Source of the DNA: Bacteroidota bacterium
Lineage (GTDB): Bacteria > Bacteroidota > Bacteroidia > UKL13-3
NCBI GenBank assembly: GCA_004293295.1
Contig: RDYC01000369.1
Span: 1-5,403, forward strand
Length of the DNA: 5,403 nt
Direction of reading: 5' to 3'
A program made the translations under genes and the position numbers. Of this stretch, positions 1 through 5,403 are shown piece after piece (positions within the stretch are counted from its first letter, which is position 1; every line of letters starts with the position of its first letter). The notes under the pieces were generated by a model that did no database searches, was not told the DNA's origin, and saw nothing but the letters and a program-made list of their open reading frames with translations.

Positions 1-550
1 GTGCGGGTTCCGACCAAATCACTTCCCAGTATGGACATGCGTTATTAAATACCGGGCTGCTCATGTCTAAAATACCCCTGTAATAATAACCTTCAAGCGA
101 GGGGTTTTGGGTACCTGCAATAACGGTACCACGATTGGTACAAATGTTTTTTGCTGTGGGACAAATACCAAGGGTACTTTTGCCCACGTCTTCTAACTTC
201 CATGCTGTAACCGTAACTGAAATAGAAGGCACCGGAGCTGTGCAACCATTGGGATTTAAGCCTCCTCCGGCAAGGGTTTTAGCGGGTACTACGGTTAGTG
301 TTTTGGTACAATTAACAAATCCGGTACCACCATTTGGACAACCCGGCATTTGAATACTGGTAGGGGAACAATCCCGATAAACTACCAAACTAATCTCCCA
401 ACGTCTAAAACCGATGCACCTGTACTCAATATCCCCTCCTGCCAAATGGGTGGCTTCGGCTGTAAAACTACTAAACAAGCCAAAAACGAACAGGGCTTGT
501 AACATGAACCCTTTTATGGGTAATTGGTGGTGTGTAAATCTTGTTTTCAT
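1..550 (-). CDS. Secreted Cys-rich surface protein, N-terminal part (gliding/T9SS-associated type), cut by window edge
   Basis: This reading frame is open from an ATG at 550 to the left edge, giving 183 codons with no stop. The N-terminus is a Sec signal peptide: a basic stretch (MKTRFTHH, Lys13), a hydrophobic core at residues 16-30 and a likely cleavage after AEA (31-33). The mature protein starts THLAGGDIEYRCIG and continues to LVVYRDC (55-61). That opening (T-H-x-x-G-G-x-I/M-x-Y-x-C, then VYRDC) is what I know from large Bacteroidetes exported proteins annotated as gliding motility-associated C-terminal domain proteins, often sorted by type IX secretion. The fragment has eight Cys (45, 61, 71, 81, 103, 130, 137, 172), which suggests disulfides outside the cytoplasm. 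An in-frame ATG at 586 would add 12 residues, and one at 505 would remove the basic n-region, so 550 fits a signal peptide best. The C-terminal sorting domain would lie outside the window, so the family call rests on the N-terminus only. Confidence 0.72.
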   Translation of the reverse strand, partial: MKTRFTHHQLPIKGFMLQALFVFGLFSSFTAEATHLAGGDIEYRCIGFRRWEISLVVYRDCSPTSIQMPGCPNGGTGFVNCTKTLTVVPAKTLAGGGLNPNGCTAPVPSISVTVTAWKLEDVGKSTLGICPTAKNICTNRGTVIAGTQNPSLEGYYYRGILDMSSPVFNNACPYWEVIWSEPA

Positions 551-599
551 TGCCTGAACATTTAATATTGTAACTATACTTGTCATTGCTTTTGTTACT

Positions 600-607
600 C
601 AAAAGTA
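600..607 (-). promoter_or_regulatory. Candidate -7 element for the surface-protein gene
   Basis: The minus strand reads TACTTTTG here, an exact match to the Bacteroidetes -7 consensus TAnnTTTG, 49 bases upstream of the chosen ATG at 550. No clear TTTG lies at the expected distance upstream, so the -33 half is weak or missing. Use of this element would leave a leader of roughly 40 bases. Confidence 0.35.
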
Positions 608-616
608 GTGTCGGTA

Positions 617-1777
617 ATGTTTAACCTTTTCTTAAAACAGCCTCATTTAGAGTATTTTAAGATTGTTTTAAGTCTATTTATTTTTCATCGCTTGGAAACA
701 AAAACAATACAGAATGCCCCCTTTAATTTGTCAGATTTACTGGCTTTATATCATGGTAAACCTTTTATAAAACAACTGGTTAATGCTAAGATTCAATCGT
801 TATGGCGTTATGAAAACTTCCTGCCACTTGGGGCAAAAAATGCCGTTAGTTTAGGTGAGGGATTTACCCCATTACTGCCAATTGCACTAGATGGCAAAGT
901 GGTACATATTAAACAAGAACAATTGTTTCCCACAGGTTCGTATAAGGATAGGGGAGCAAGTGTGCTCATCAGCATGGCCAGAGAGGCAGGTGTAAAGCAG
1001 GTAGTACAAGATAGCAGCGGCAATGCCGGCTGCGCCATTGCTGCTTATGCAGCACACGCTAAAATGGCTTGCGAAATTTATGTGCCGGCACAAACGGCTT
1101 CTGCAAAACTGGCACAGATTCGGATGTATGGTGCTGAAATTGTTTTGGTAGAAGGAACAAGGGAAGATACCGCTAAAGCTGCGATTGAAAGAGCTAAGCA
1201 TGTTTATTACGCCAGCCACTGTTACCACCAAGGCTTTTACCAAGGCACCAAAACCTTTGCTTATGAAGTGTGTGAACAATTGGATTGGCAAGCACCGGAT
1301 ACTTTGGTGCTACCCGCAGGAAACGGTACCCTGGTTATTGGTTGCTATTTGGGCCTTTACCACTTATTACAAAGCAACATCATTGATAAAATGCCCAGAA
1401 TTATTGGGATACAAACTGCAAATTGTGCCCCATTATATCACTCGTTTATCCAGCAAACCAAAGCAGCCGTTTATGCTGATATAAAACCTACTATTGCTGA
1501 AGGTATCGCTATTGCATCACCCGTTCAGGGACCATTGATTCTTGACATTATTGAGGCCACTCATGGGAAAATAATTACCGTTACAGAGGAAGAAATTGTG
1601 GCAGCATTGCAATTATGTGGCGGTATGGGATTTTATATTGAGCCTACGAGTGCCGCAACAATTGCAGGGGTTCGCAATTATTTGACCACAGCTTCTGCTC
1701 ATGAAGTTATTGTGAGTTTGTTTAGTGGACATGGGTTAAAAAGTACTGAAAAGATTCTCTCCATTTTAAACAAATAA
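617..1777 (+). CDS. Threonine synthase-like PLP-dependent enzyme (fold type II)
   Basis: A predicted cytoplasmic enzyme of 386 residues from the tryptophan synthase beta/threonine synthase superfamily. Visible landmarks in order are WRY (63-65), SLGEGFTPL (78-86), the PLP-lysine motif SYKDRG (108-113, Lys110 as Schiff-base lysine), the substrate loop DSSGNAG (132-138), the conserved block from YYASH to TKTFAYE (197-217), the glycine-rich phosphate-cofactor loop PAGNG (233-237), EPTSAA (342-347) and SGHGLK (370-375). These fit the COG0498 threonine synthase group, whose members convert O-phosphohomoserine to threonine, but this subgroup is often annotated only as a PLP-dependent enzyme, so the substrate is not certain. 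Relatives as I know them carry a Cys-rich ribbon before the catalytic domain; here that region has no Cys. I chose ATG 617; GTG 608 in the same frame is possible. No thr operon partner is present. The TAA stop lies inside the downstream hairpin. No convincing plus-strand promoter was found. Confidence 0.85.
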   Translation: MFNLFLKQPHLEYFKIVLSLFIFHRLETKTIQNAPFNLSDLLALYHGKPFIKQLVNAKIQSLWRYENFLPLGAKNAVSLGEGFTPLLPIALDGKVVHIKQEQLFPTGSYKDRGASVLISMAREAGVKQVVQDSSGNAGCAIAAYAAHAKMACEIYVPAQTASAKLAQIRMYGAEIVLVEGTREDTAKAAIERAKHVYYASHCYHQGFYQGTKTFAYEVCEQLDWQAPDTLVLPAGNGTLVIGCYLGLYHLLQSNIIDKMPRIIGIQTANCAPLYHSFIQQTKAAVYADIKPTIAEGIAIASPVQGPLILDIIEATHGKIITVTEEEIVAALQLCGGMGFYIEPTSAATIAGVRNYLTTASAHEVIVSLFSGHGLKSTEKILSILNK

Positions 1778-1801
1778 GGCTACCTTTTTGAGGTAGCCTT
1801 A
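1771..1801 (-). terminator. Intrinsic terminator of alanine dehydrogenase, in a convergent gap
   Basis: A perfect 11-bp inverted repeat (1775-1785 with 1791-1801, arm TAAGGCTACCT) encloses a 5-base loop. On the minus strand it is followed by TTTGTTT, which makes it a good Rho-independent terminator for alanine dehydrogenase, whose stop is 24 bases upstream. On the plus strand the following bases are AGCAAGTT with no T-run, so termination of the PLP-enzyme transcript would be weaker, although the hairpin could still stabilise its 3' end. The plus-strand gene's TAA stop (1775-1777) forms the base of the stem. Confidence 0.75.
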
Positions 1802-1825
1802 AGCAAGTTATGTATTGTTGTTGGA

Positions 1826-2941
1826 TTAGTTAAGTACACTTTTTACATCAACATAAGGCAACCCAAATGCTTCGGCAACACCTTGGTATACTACTTTTCC
1901 ATCCACCACATTTAATCCCAATTCCAGCTCTTTGTTTTCAGTGCATGCTTTTTTCCAACCTTTGTTGGCTAATTGCAATGCATAGGGTAATGTGGCGTTG
2001 GTTAATGCAAGTGTTGAGGTATAAGGCACTGCTCCAGGCATATTTGCTACACAATAATGAATTACACCATCAACCACATAAATTGGGTCTTGGTGTGTGG
2101 TTGCTTTTGAGGTTTCAAAACATCCACCTTGATCAATAGCCACATCAACCATCACGGTACCCGGACGCATGGTAACCAACATGTCTTTGGTTATTAAAGC
2201 AGGTGCTTTAGCTCCCGGTATCAACACTGCTCCTACAATTAAATCTGCGTATTTAATTGCTTCACGAATGTTGTATTCATTGGAGTAAACTGTTTTCACG
2301 TTAGCAGGTAATAAATCGTCCAATTGACGCAAACGTGGCAAAGAAATATCCATAATGGTAACATCGGCTCCCAATCCTGCAGCCATTTTGGCTGCTTGGG
2401 TACCAACTATTCCACCACCCAAAACAAGCACAGAGGCAGGGCGAACTCCCGGAACTCCACCAAGTAATATTCCTCTTCCTCCCATTGGTTTTTCTAAGTA
2501 TTTAGCACCTTCTTGCACACTCATTCTTCCTGCAACTTCGCTCATGGGAACCAATAAAGGTAAACTGCGATCCGGTTTTTCAACTGTTTCGTAAGCCAAG
2601 CAAACAGCCTTGCTTTTAATCATAGCATGGGTTAACGGCTCATAAGAAGCGAAGTGAAAATAAGTAAATAATAATTGGCCCTCTTTAATTAAAGGATATT
2701 CTTGCTCAATCGGCTCTTTCACTTTAATAATCATTTCAGCCTTGGCATACACATCGTTAATAGTTGGCAGAATACTGGCACCGGCTTCGGTATATTCTTT
2801 GTCGCTAAATCCACTTCCGTTTCCGGCAGTTGCCTGAACAAACAACTGGTGACCAGCTTTAACTAATGATGAAACGCCCGCTGGTGTTAATCCAACACGA
2901 TTTTCGTTATTCTTAATCTCTTTAGGAACTCCTATGATCAT
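1826..2941 (-). CDS. ald: Alanine dehydrogenase (NAD-dependent)
   Basis: A 371-residue protein, the usual length for this family, catalysing reversible oxidative deamination of L-alanine to pyruvate and ammonia with NAD in the cytoplasm. The N-terminus MIIGVPKEIKNNENRV is typical. Residues known from characterised alanine dehydrogenases sit at the same numbers: Arg15 and Lys75 (substrate binding), His96 (catalytic, in YFHF), the Rossmann motif GGGIVG (175-180), Asp198 (NAD ribose, in MDIS), Asp270 (catalytic, in VAIDQGG) and Asn300 (in VANMPGAVP). No key residue is missing. An upstream in-frame ATG at 2974 would add 11 residues, but that extension overlaps the promoter, so the start at 2941 is preferred. 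The gene has its own promoter upstream and its own terminator downstream and is probably monocistronic. It can supply pyruvate from alanine or, in reverse, assimilate ammonia. Confidence 0.97.
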   Translation of the reverse strand: MIIGVPKEIKNNENRVGLTPAGVSSLVKAGHQLFVQATAGNGSGFSDKEYTEAGASILPTINDVYAKAEMIIKVKEPIEQEYPLIKEGQLLFTYFHFASYEPLTHAMIKSKAVCLAYETVEKPDRSLPLLVPMSEVAGRMSVQEGAKYLEKPMGGRGILLGGVPGVRPASVLVLGGGIVGTQAAKMAAGLGADVTIMDISLPRLRQLDDLLPANVKTVYSNEYNIREAIKYADLIVGAVLIPGAKAPALITKDMLVTMRPGTVMVDVAIDQGGCFETSKATTHQDPIYVVDGVIHYCVANMPGAVPYTSTLALTNATLPYALQLANKGWKKACTENKELELGLNVVDGKVVYQGVAEAFGLPYVDVKSVLN

Positions 2942-2962
2942 AAATTTTATTATTAAAGTGGA

Positions 2963-2992
2963 CAAAAGTAACACTCTATGGCTTAAAACAAA
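2963..2992 (-). promoter_or_regulatory. Promoter of ald (Bacteroidetes -33/-7 type)
   Basis: The minus strand shows TTTG (2992-2989), an 18-base spacer and TACTTTTG (2970-2963), matching both halves of the Bacteroidetes housekeeping promoter. Transcription would start a few bases further on, near 2957, leaving a leader of about 15 bases before the ATG at 2941. The TTTG box lies in the T-tract of the terminator of the preceding DUF1573 gene. Confidence 0.75.
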
Positions 2993-3020
2993 ACGCCCTG
3001 ATAAAATTATCAGGGCGTTT
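2985..3020 (-). terminator. Intrinsic terminator of the downstream DUF1573 gene
   Basis: A perfect 14-bp inverted repeat (2991-3004 with 3007-3020) contains a GC-rich core (CGCCCTGAT/ATCAGGGCG). The two-base gap between arms means the innermost A-T pairs probably open into a larger loop. On the minus strand it runs into TTTTGTTTT, a classic T-tract. It starts 20 bases after the stop of the DUF1573 gene at 3040-3465, which insulates ald from transcription of that gene. Confidence 0.88.
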
Positions 3021-3039
3021 CGGTTATTTCATAAACTGA

Positions 3040-3465
3040 TTATTCTTTATAAGGATTAACCATTGGCGATACAGGATCTGGAACGTTAACCAACACTTCT
3101 CCTTTTATGGTGAGCGTTATATCAGGCCCAGCGTTAGATTTAACAGTAATGTATTTAGTAAACATACCTGGCCTGCCATAGGAGTTAAATGCTGCTTTAA
3201 TAATAGCTTTGCCACCCGGCATAATTGGTTCTCTTGGCCATTCCGGTGTGGTGCATCCACAACTTGCGTGAACATCTTTTAATATAAGTGGGCCTGCCCC
3301 CTTATTATAAAAAACAAAGGAATACGAAGCCAATGTTCCTTCTTTTATCTTTCCAAAGTCATGTTCTGTTTTATCGAACTTGATTACCGGCATGGTATCC
3401 GTTTGGGCAAACACACCAATGGACAGTAACATCGCGAATTGTAAAAAGAAAAAAAACTTTTTCAT
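3040..3465 (-). CDS. Secreted DUF1573 domain protein (paralogue 1)
   Basis: A 141-residue exported protein. Residues 1-20 form a signal peptide (MKKFFFF, hydrophobic core, cleavage after VFA), so the mature chain would begin QTDTMP. The rest is a DUF1573 domain (about residues 27-124): IKFDKTEHDFGKI (28-40), SYSFVFYNKG (47-56), the signature SCGCTTPEW (68-76, Cys69 and Cys71), PGGKAIIKAAF (83-93) and ITVKSNAG (106-113). DUF1573 is predicted to adopt an immunoglobulin-like beta-sandwich, and its function is unknown. No lipobox Cys follows the signal peptide, so a soluble periplasmic or secreted protein is likely. About half of the aligned domain matches the neighbour at 3532-3975, so the two probably arose by tandem duplication. 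A terminator lies 18 bases before its ATG. No strong promoter of its own is visible, so expression may depend on readthrough from the upstream paralogue or on a weak local promoter. Confidence 0.9.
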   Translation of the reverse strand: MKKFFFFLQFAMLLSIGVFAQTDTMPVIKFDKTEHDFGKIKEGTLASYSFVFYNKGAGPLILKDVHASCGCTTPEWPREPIMPGGKAIIKAAFNSYGRPGMFTKYITVKSNAGPDITLTIKGEVLVNVPDPVSPMVNPYKE

Positions 3466-3476
3466 CTATCAATACT

Positions 3477-3510
3477 AAAAAATAACCTGTAAGCTAATGC
3501 CTACAGGTTA
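3477..3510 (-). terminator. Intrinsic terminator or attenuator between the two DUF1573 genes
   Basis: A perfect 9-bp inverted repeat (3502-3510 with 3483-3491, arm TAACCTGTA) extends in the minus-strand RNA through a G-U pair and two G-C pairs to an AUUA loop. It is followed by six T residues (3482-3477). It begins about 20 bases after the stop at 3532 and ends 11 bases before the next ATG at 3465. A direct repeat of TACAGGT (plus strand, 3502-3508 and 3509-3515) supplies a second possible 5' arm at 3509-3517. Confidence 0.75.
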
Positions 3511-3531
3511 CAGGTTAAATACTCTTAAATT

Positions 3532-3975
3532 TTAATTGTTCTTTTGAGGAACTGCCTCACCCTGAGCGGCTGTTTTAACGTCTCCTTTAAGGGTTAAAGT
3601 AACTGATTCGCGGCCAGCAGCATTTGAAGTTACCGTTACCGCTTTTGTAAATGGACCAGGCGATGCAGCGTTATAAGTTGCTTTTACATAACCTTTTCCT
3701 CCCGGCTTAATAGGGTCTTTTGTCCACTCCGGTGTAGTGCAGCCGCAAGTTGCGCTTGCGTTGGTTATGATAAGTGGTGCCTTACCAGTATTGGTTACAA
3801 TGAAGGTATAGCTAGCCGGAACACCCTGTGGTATAACGCCAAAGTCATTAGTTTCTTTGTCAAATTTAATTTCTGCAGTAGGGCCGTTAGCCGGTTTTTG
3901 AGGAGCTACCGTTTGTGCATTCGAAACGAATGTTCCTGCTACAACTACAAATGCGGTTACGATTAGTTTTTTCAT
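3532..3975 (-). CDS. Secreted DUF1573 domain protein (paralogue 2)
   Basis: A 147-residue exported protein. The signal peptide is residues 1-20 (MKKLIVTAFV, cleavage after SNA), leaving a mature N-terminus QTVAPQ. A short Pro/Ala/Gly-rich linker (23-34) leads to the DUF1573 domain (about 35-134): EIKFDKETNDFGVI (35-48), SYTFIVTNTGKAPLII (55-70), the signature TCGCTTPEW (76-84, Cys77 and Cys79), PGGKGYVKATY (91-101) and VTLTLKGDV (125-133). The C-terminal tail is polar and Gln/Asn/Lys-rich. The molecular function of DUF1573 is unknown, and the twin Cys in C-G-C is the only obvious functional motif. It is upstream of and on the same strand as its paralogue, 66 bases away, with a terminator between them. 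Differences at the two ends and in the strand following the Cys motif suggest the copies have diverged in role. Confidence 0.9.
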   Translation of the reverse strand: MKKLIVTAFVVVAGTFVSNAQTVAPQKPANGPTAEIKFDKETNDFGVIPQGVPASYTFIVTNTGKAPLIITNASATCGCTTPEWTKDPIKPGGKGYVKATYNAASPGPFTKAVTVTSNAAGRESVTLTLKGDVKTAAQGEAVPQKNN

Positions 3976-4002
3976 CTTATTGTTTGTTTTATTTGTTAAA
4001 AT

Positions 4003-4037
4003 TAAAGTTATATATGGTTTTCAAAAATTGTTCCAAA
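4003..4037 (-). promoter_or_regulatory. Candidate promoter of the first DUF1573 gene
   Basis: The minus strand has TTTG (4037-4034), a 23-base spacer and TAACTTTA (4010-4003), one mismatch from TAnnTTTG. The spacer is at the long end of what is usual. This would place the transcription start near 3997 and leave a leader of about 20 bases before the ATG at 3975. The region is very AT-rich, so chance matches are possible. Confidence 0.35.
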
Positions 4038-4149
4038 TATATTGATTTAAAACAGAACCTCGAATTTAAGCAACCTAATTGTAATTGCAAATAAATTTAT
4101 ATTTAAAAGTTTCTTAACAAAATTATTATCTCCATGGGTTGTGGAGTAT

Positions 4150-4180
4150 TTTGCGGGATAAGCGAATGATTATATATTTG
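4150..4180 (+). promoter_or_regulatory. Promoter of the 2-oxoacid dehydrogenase E1 gene
   Basis: TTTG at 4150-4153, a 19-base spacer and TATATTTG at 4173-4180 form an exact match to the Bacteroidetes promoter consensus. Transcription would start near 4186, about 20 bases before the ATG at 4206. The remaining AT-rich gap between 4038 and 4149 holds no gene that I can support. Confidence 0.75.
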
Positions 4181-4205
4181 AACACGAATAGAATCCTAAC
4201 AATTT

Positions 4206-5403
4206 ATGGGAAACAGCAATCAAGCCAAGCTCAGTGCAGAGCAATTTAAAGCTTCTGTTATTAATGATTACCTTATTGCCTACCGCAGTAGGCAGGCCAG
4301 TTTGCTGGGGAGAAAGGAAGTTTTAACAGGGAAAGCCAAGTTTGGAATTTTTGGAGATGGTAAGGAATTGCCTCAAATAGCCATGGCTAAAGTTTTTCAG
4401 GACGGTGATTTCAGGAGTGGGTATTATCGCGACCAAACCTTTATGATGGCCATTGGACAACACACCGTGCAGGAATTTTTCGCACAATTGTATGCCCATA
4501 CTGATTTGGAGGCAGAGCCGGCAAGTGCAGGCCGCATGATGAACGGGCATTTTGGCACACGCTCTTTAAACGAAGACGGCTCTTGGAAATCATTAAAGTT
4601 GCAAAAAAATTCATCCAGCGACATTTCACCAACAGCAGGACAAATGCTTCGTTTAGTTGGGTTAGCTCATGCCAGCAAGTATTATCGTCAAAACGCTGCT
4701 GCTATTGGCGAAAACCAATTCAGCAACAATGGTAATGAAGTTGCTTGGGGCACCATAGGAAACGCCTCATCCAGCGAAGGCCACTTTTTTGAGGCCATTA
4801 ATGCCGCTGGGGTTATGCAAATACCCATGGTTATTTCTGTTTGGGACGATGGTTATGGTATTTCGGTGCCTGCCAAATACCAAACAACAAAGGAAAACAT
4901 TTCAGAAATTCTTAAGGGTTTTCAACGTGATGATAAAGGCAATGGATTTGAAATTATAGTAGCAAAGGGTTGGAACTATGCGGAATTGATTGGTGCGTAT
5001 GAAAAAGCTGCAAAAATTGCACGCGAGGAGCATGTTCCTGTTTTGGTGCATGTTACCGAGCTTACTCAACCGCAAGGCCATTCAACATCCGGTTCGCATG
5101 AACGTTACAAAAGTAAAGAGCGTTTGGCTTGGGAGTTGGAATACGACTGCCTTACTCAATTCAGAACGTTTATCTTAGATAACAGCATTGCCACCGAAAC
5201 CGAAATAGCTGAGCTGGAAAATAATGCCAAAAAATTTGTTAATGATGCCAAAAAAGCAGCATGGGAAGCTTACCTAACTCCTATAAAAAACGAGGTAAAG
5301 GCATGTGCCGATTTATTGCAACAACTGGCAGCAGCTTCGGGAAAAACCGAGATTGAACAGTTGGCTTCAACACTACTCAGCACAAGTGAGCCTATTAGAA
5401 AAG
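4206..5403 (+). CDS. 2-oxoacid dehydrogenase E1 component, alpha part (thiamine diphosphate), cut by window edge
   Basis: This frame is open from ATG 4206 to the right edge, giving 399 codons with no stop. It is the E1-alpha-like domain of a pyruvate or branched-chain 2-oxoacid dehydrogenase, which decarboxylates the 2-oxoacid on thiamine diphosphate and passes the acyl group to the lipoyl E2. Landmarks are GYYRDQ (72-77), AGRMMNGHFG (108-117, equivalent to the GxGxxMH region), the thiamine motif GNASSSEGHFFEAINAAG (185-202) through WDDGYGISVP (213-222), and the loop GHSTSGSHERYKSKE (291-305), equivalent to the phosphorylation loop of alpha subunits. Residues 306-399 form a charged helical linker. 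From my knowledge of Bacteroidetes relatives, alpha and beta parts are often fused in one chain of more than 650 residues, so the beta transketolase domain should follow outside the window. Substrate (pyruvate or branched-chain) cannot be decided. The start is supported by a strong promoter 26 bases upstream and by the absence of a competing ATG. Confidence 0.9.
   Translation, partial: MGNSNQAKLSAEQFKASVINDYLIAYRSRQASLLGRKEVLTGKAKFGIFGDGKELPQIAMAKVFQDGDFRSGYYRDQTFMMAIGQHTVQEFFAQLYAHTDLEAEPASAGRMMNGHFGTRSLNEDGSWKSLKLQKNSSSDISPTAGQMLRLVGLAHASKYYRQNAAAIGENQFSNNGNEVAWGTIGNASSSEGHFFEAINAAGVMQIPMVISVWDDGYGISVPAKYQTTKENISEILKGFQRDDKGNGFEIIVAKGWNYAELIGAYEKAAKIAREEHVPVLVHVTELTQPQGHSTSGSHERYKSKERLAWELEYDCLTQFRTFILDNSIATETEIAELENNAKKFVNDAKKAAWEAYLTPIKNEVKACADLLQQLAAASGKTEIEQLASTLLSTSEPIRK

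Noticed and set aside
109..338. Repeated GGTACC hexamers in the surface-protein gene
   Set aside because: They encode ordinary Gly-Thr or Val-Pro/Gly-Thr codons in a Gly/Thr-rich protein and show no regular spacing, so no repeat unit is supported.
135..353. Plus-strand reading frame of 72 codons
   Set aside because: It lies opposite the surface-protein gene, whose minus-strand frame has a signal peptide and family-like motifs; this frame has no recognisable domain.
567..594. Possible plus-strand promoter for the PLP-enzyme gene (ATTG, 16 bases, TGCTTTTG), or TATACTTG at 575-582
   Set aside because: Each has at least one mismatch in the -7 box and no proper TTTG at a good distance, so neither is better than chance in AT-rich DNA.
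566..616. Open upstream extension of the PLP-enzyme frame with several Cys codons (YCNYTCHCFCYS)
   Set aside because: It looked like the missing Cys ribbon, but there is no ATG or GTG start before GTG 608 in it, it overlaps the divergent promoter region, and the Cys spacing does not match a ribbon.
2942..2974. Eleven-residue N-terminal extension of alanine dehydrogenase from an upstream ATG
   Set aside because: It overlaps the -7 box and transcription start of a strong promoter, and family members begin at the MIIGVPKEI motif with the catalytic residue numbers that result.
4130..4146. Small inverted repeat CTCCA/TGGAG just upstream of the E1 promoter
   Set aside because: Only 5 bp with a 7-base loop and no T-run; too weak to call an operator or terminator without comparative data.
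4323..4632. Three overlapping minus-strand frames and one plus-strand frame (4990-5178) within the E1 gene
   Set aside because: All lie inside the E1 coding region, where the main frame shows continuous E1-alpha motifs; they are shadows.

Overview
The window looks like ordinary chromosomal DNA from a member of the Bacteroidetes. The evidence is its AT-rich composition, weak Shine-Dalgarno signals, promoters of the Bacteroidetes type (TTTG, about 19 bases, TAnnTTTG), the start of a large secreted surface protein of the gliding/type IX secretion kind, two secreted DUF1573 proteins whose mature ends would begin with Gln, and a 2-oxoacid dehydrogenase E1 of a form I associate with this phylum. 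I cannot name the genus. I see no rRNA, tRNA, insertion sequence, CRISPR array, integrase or phage gene. Every gap between genes is shorter than 300 bases.

Layout from left to right. Bases 1-550 (minus) are the N-terminal 183 codons of a secreted, Cys-rich surface protein that runs off the left edge. It is divergent from a PLP-dependent threonine synthase-like enzyme (617-1777, plus). That gene converges on alanine dehydrogenase (1826-2941, minus), with a perfect hairpin between them. Upstream of alanine dehydrogenase are two tandem DUF1573 genes (3040-3465 and 3532-3975, both minus), each followed by its own intrinsic terminator. A 230-base divergent gap (3976-4205) then separates them from the alpha part of a thiamine-diphosphate E1 component of a 2-oxoacid dehydrogenase (4206 to the right edge, plus). 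Both edge genes are open at the window boundary.

Functional reading. Alanine dehydrogenase interconverts L-alanine and pyruvate, the E1 protein decarboxylates a 2-oxoacid such as pyruvate or a branched-chain 2-oxoacid, and the PLP enzyme acts on an amino acid. The neighbourhood therefore leans toward amino-acid and 2-oxoacid metabolism. Each gene appears to have its own promoter and/or terminator, so this is a set of single transcription units and not an operon.

I found no convincing new biological system. The points most worth a second look are: the exchanged Asp/Asn metal-ligand positions in the E1 protein; the terminator of a DUF1573 gene whose T-tract carries the -33 box of the alanine dehydrogenase promoter; the terminator between the DUF1573 paralogues, which has two competing 5' arms; and the apparent loss of Cys residues from the N-terminus of the threonine synthase-like enzyme.
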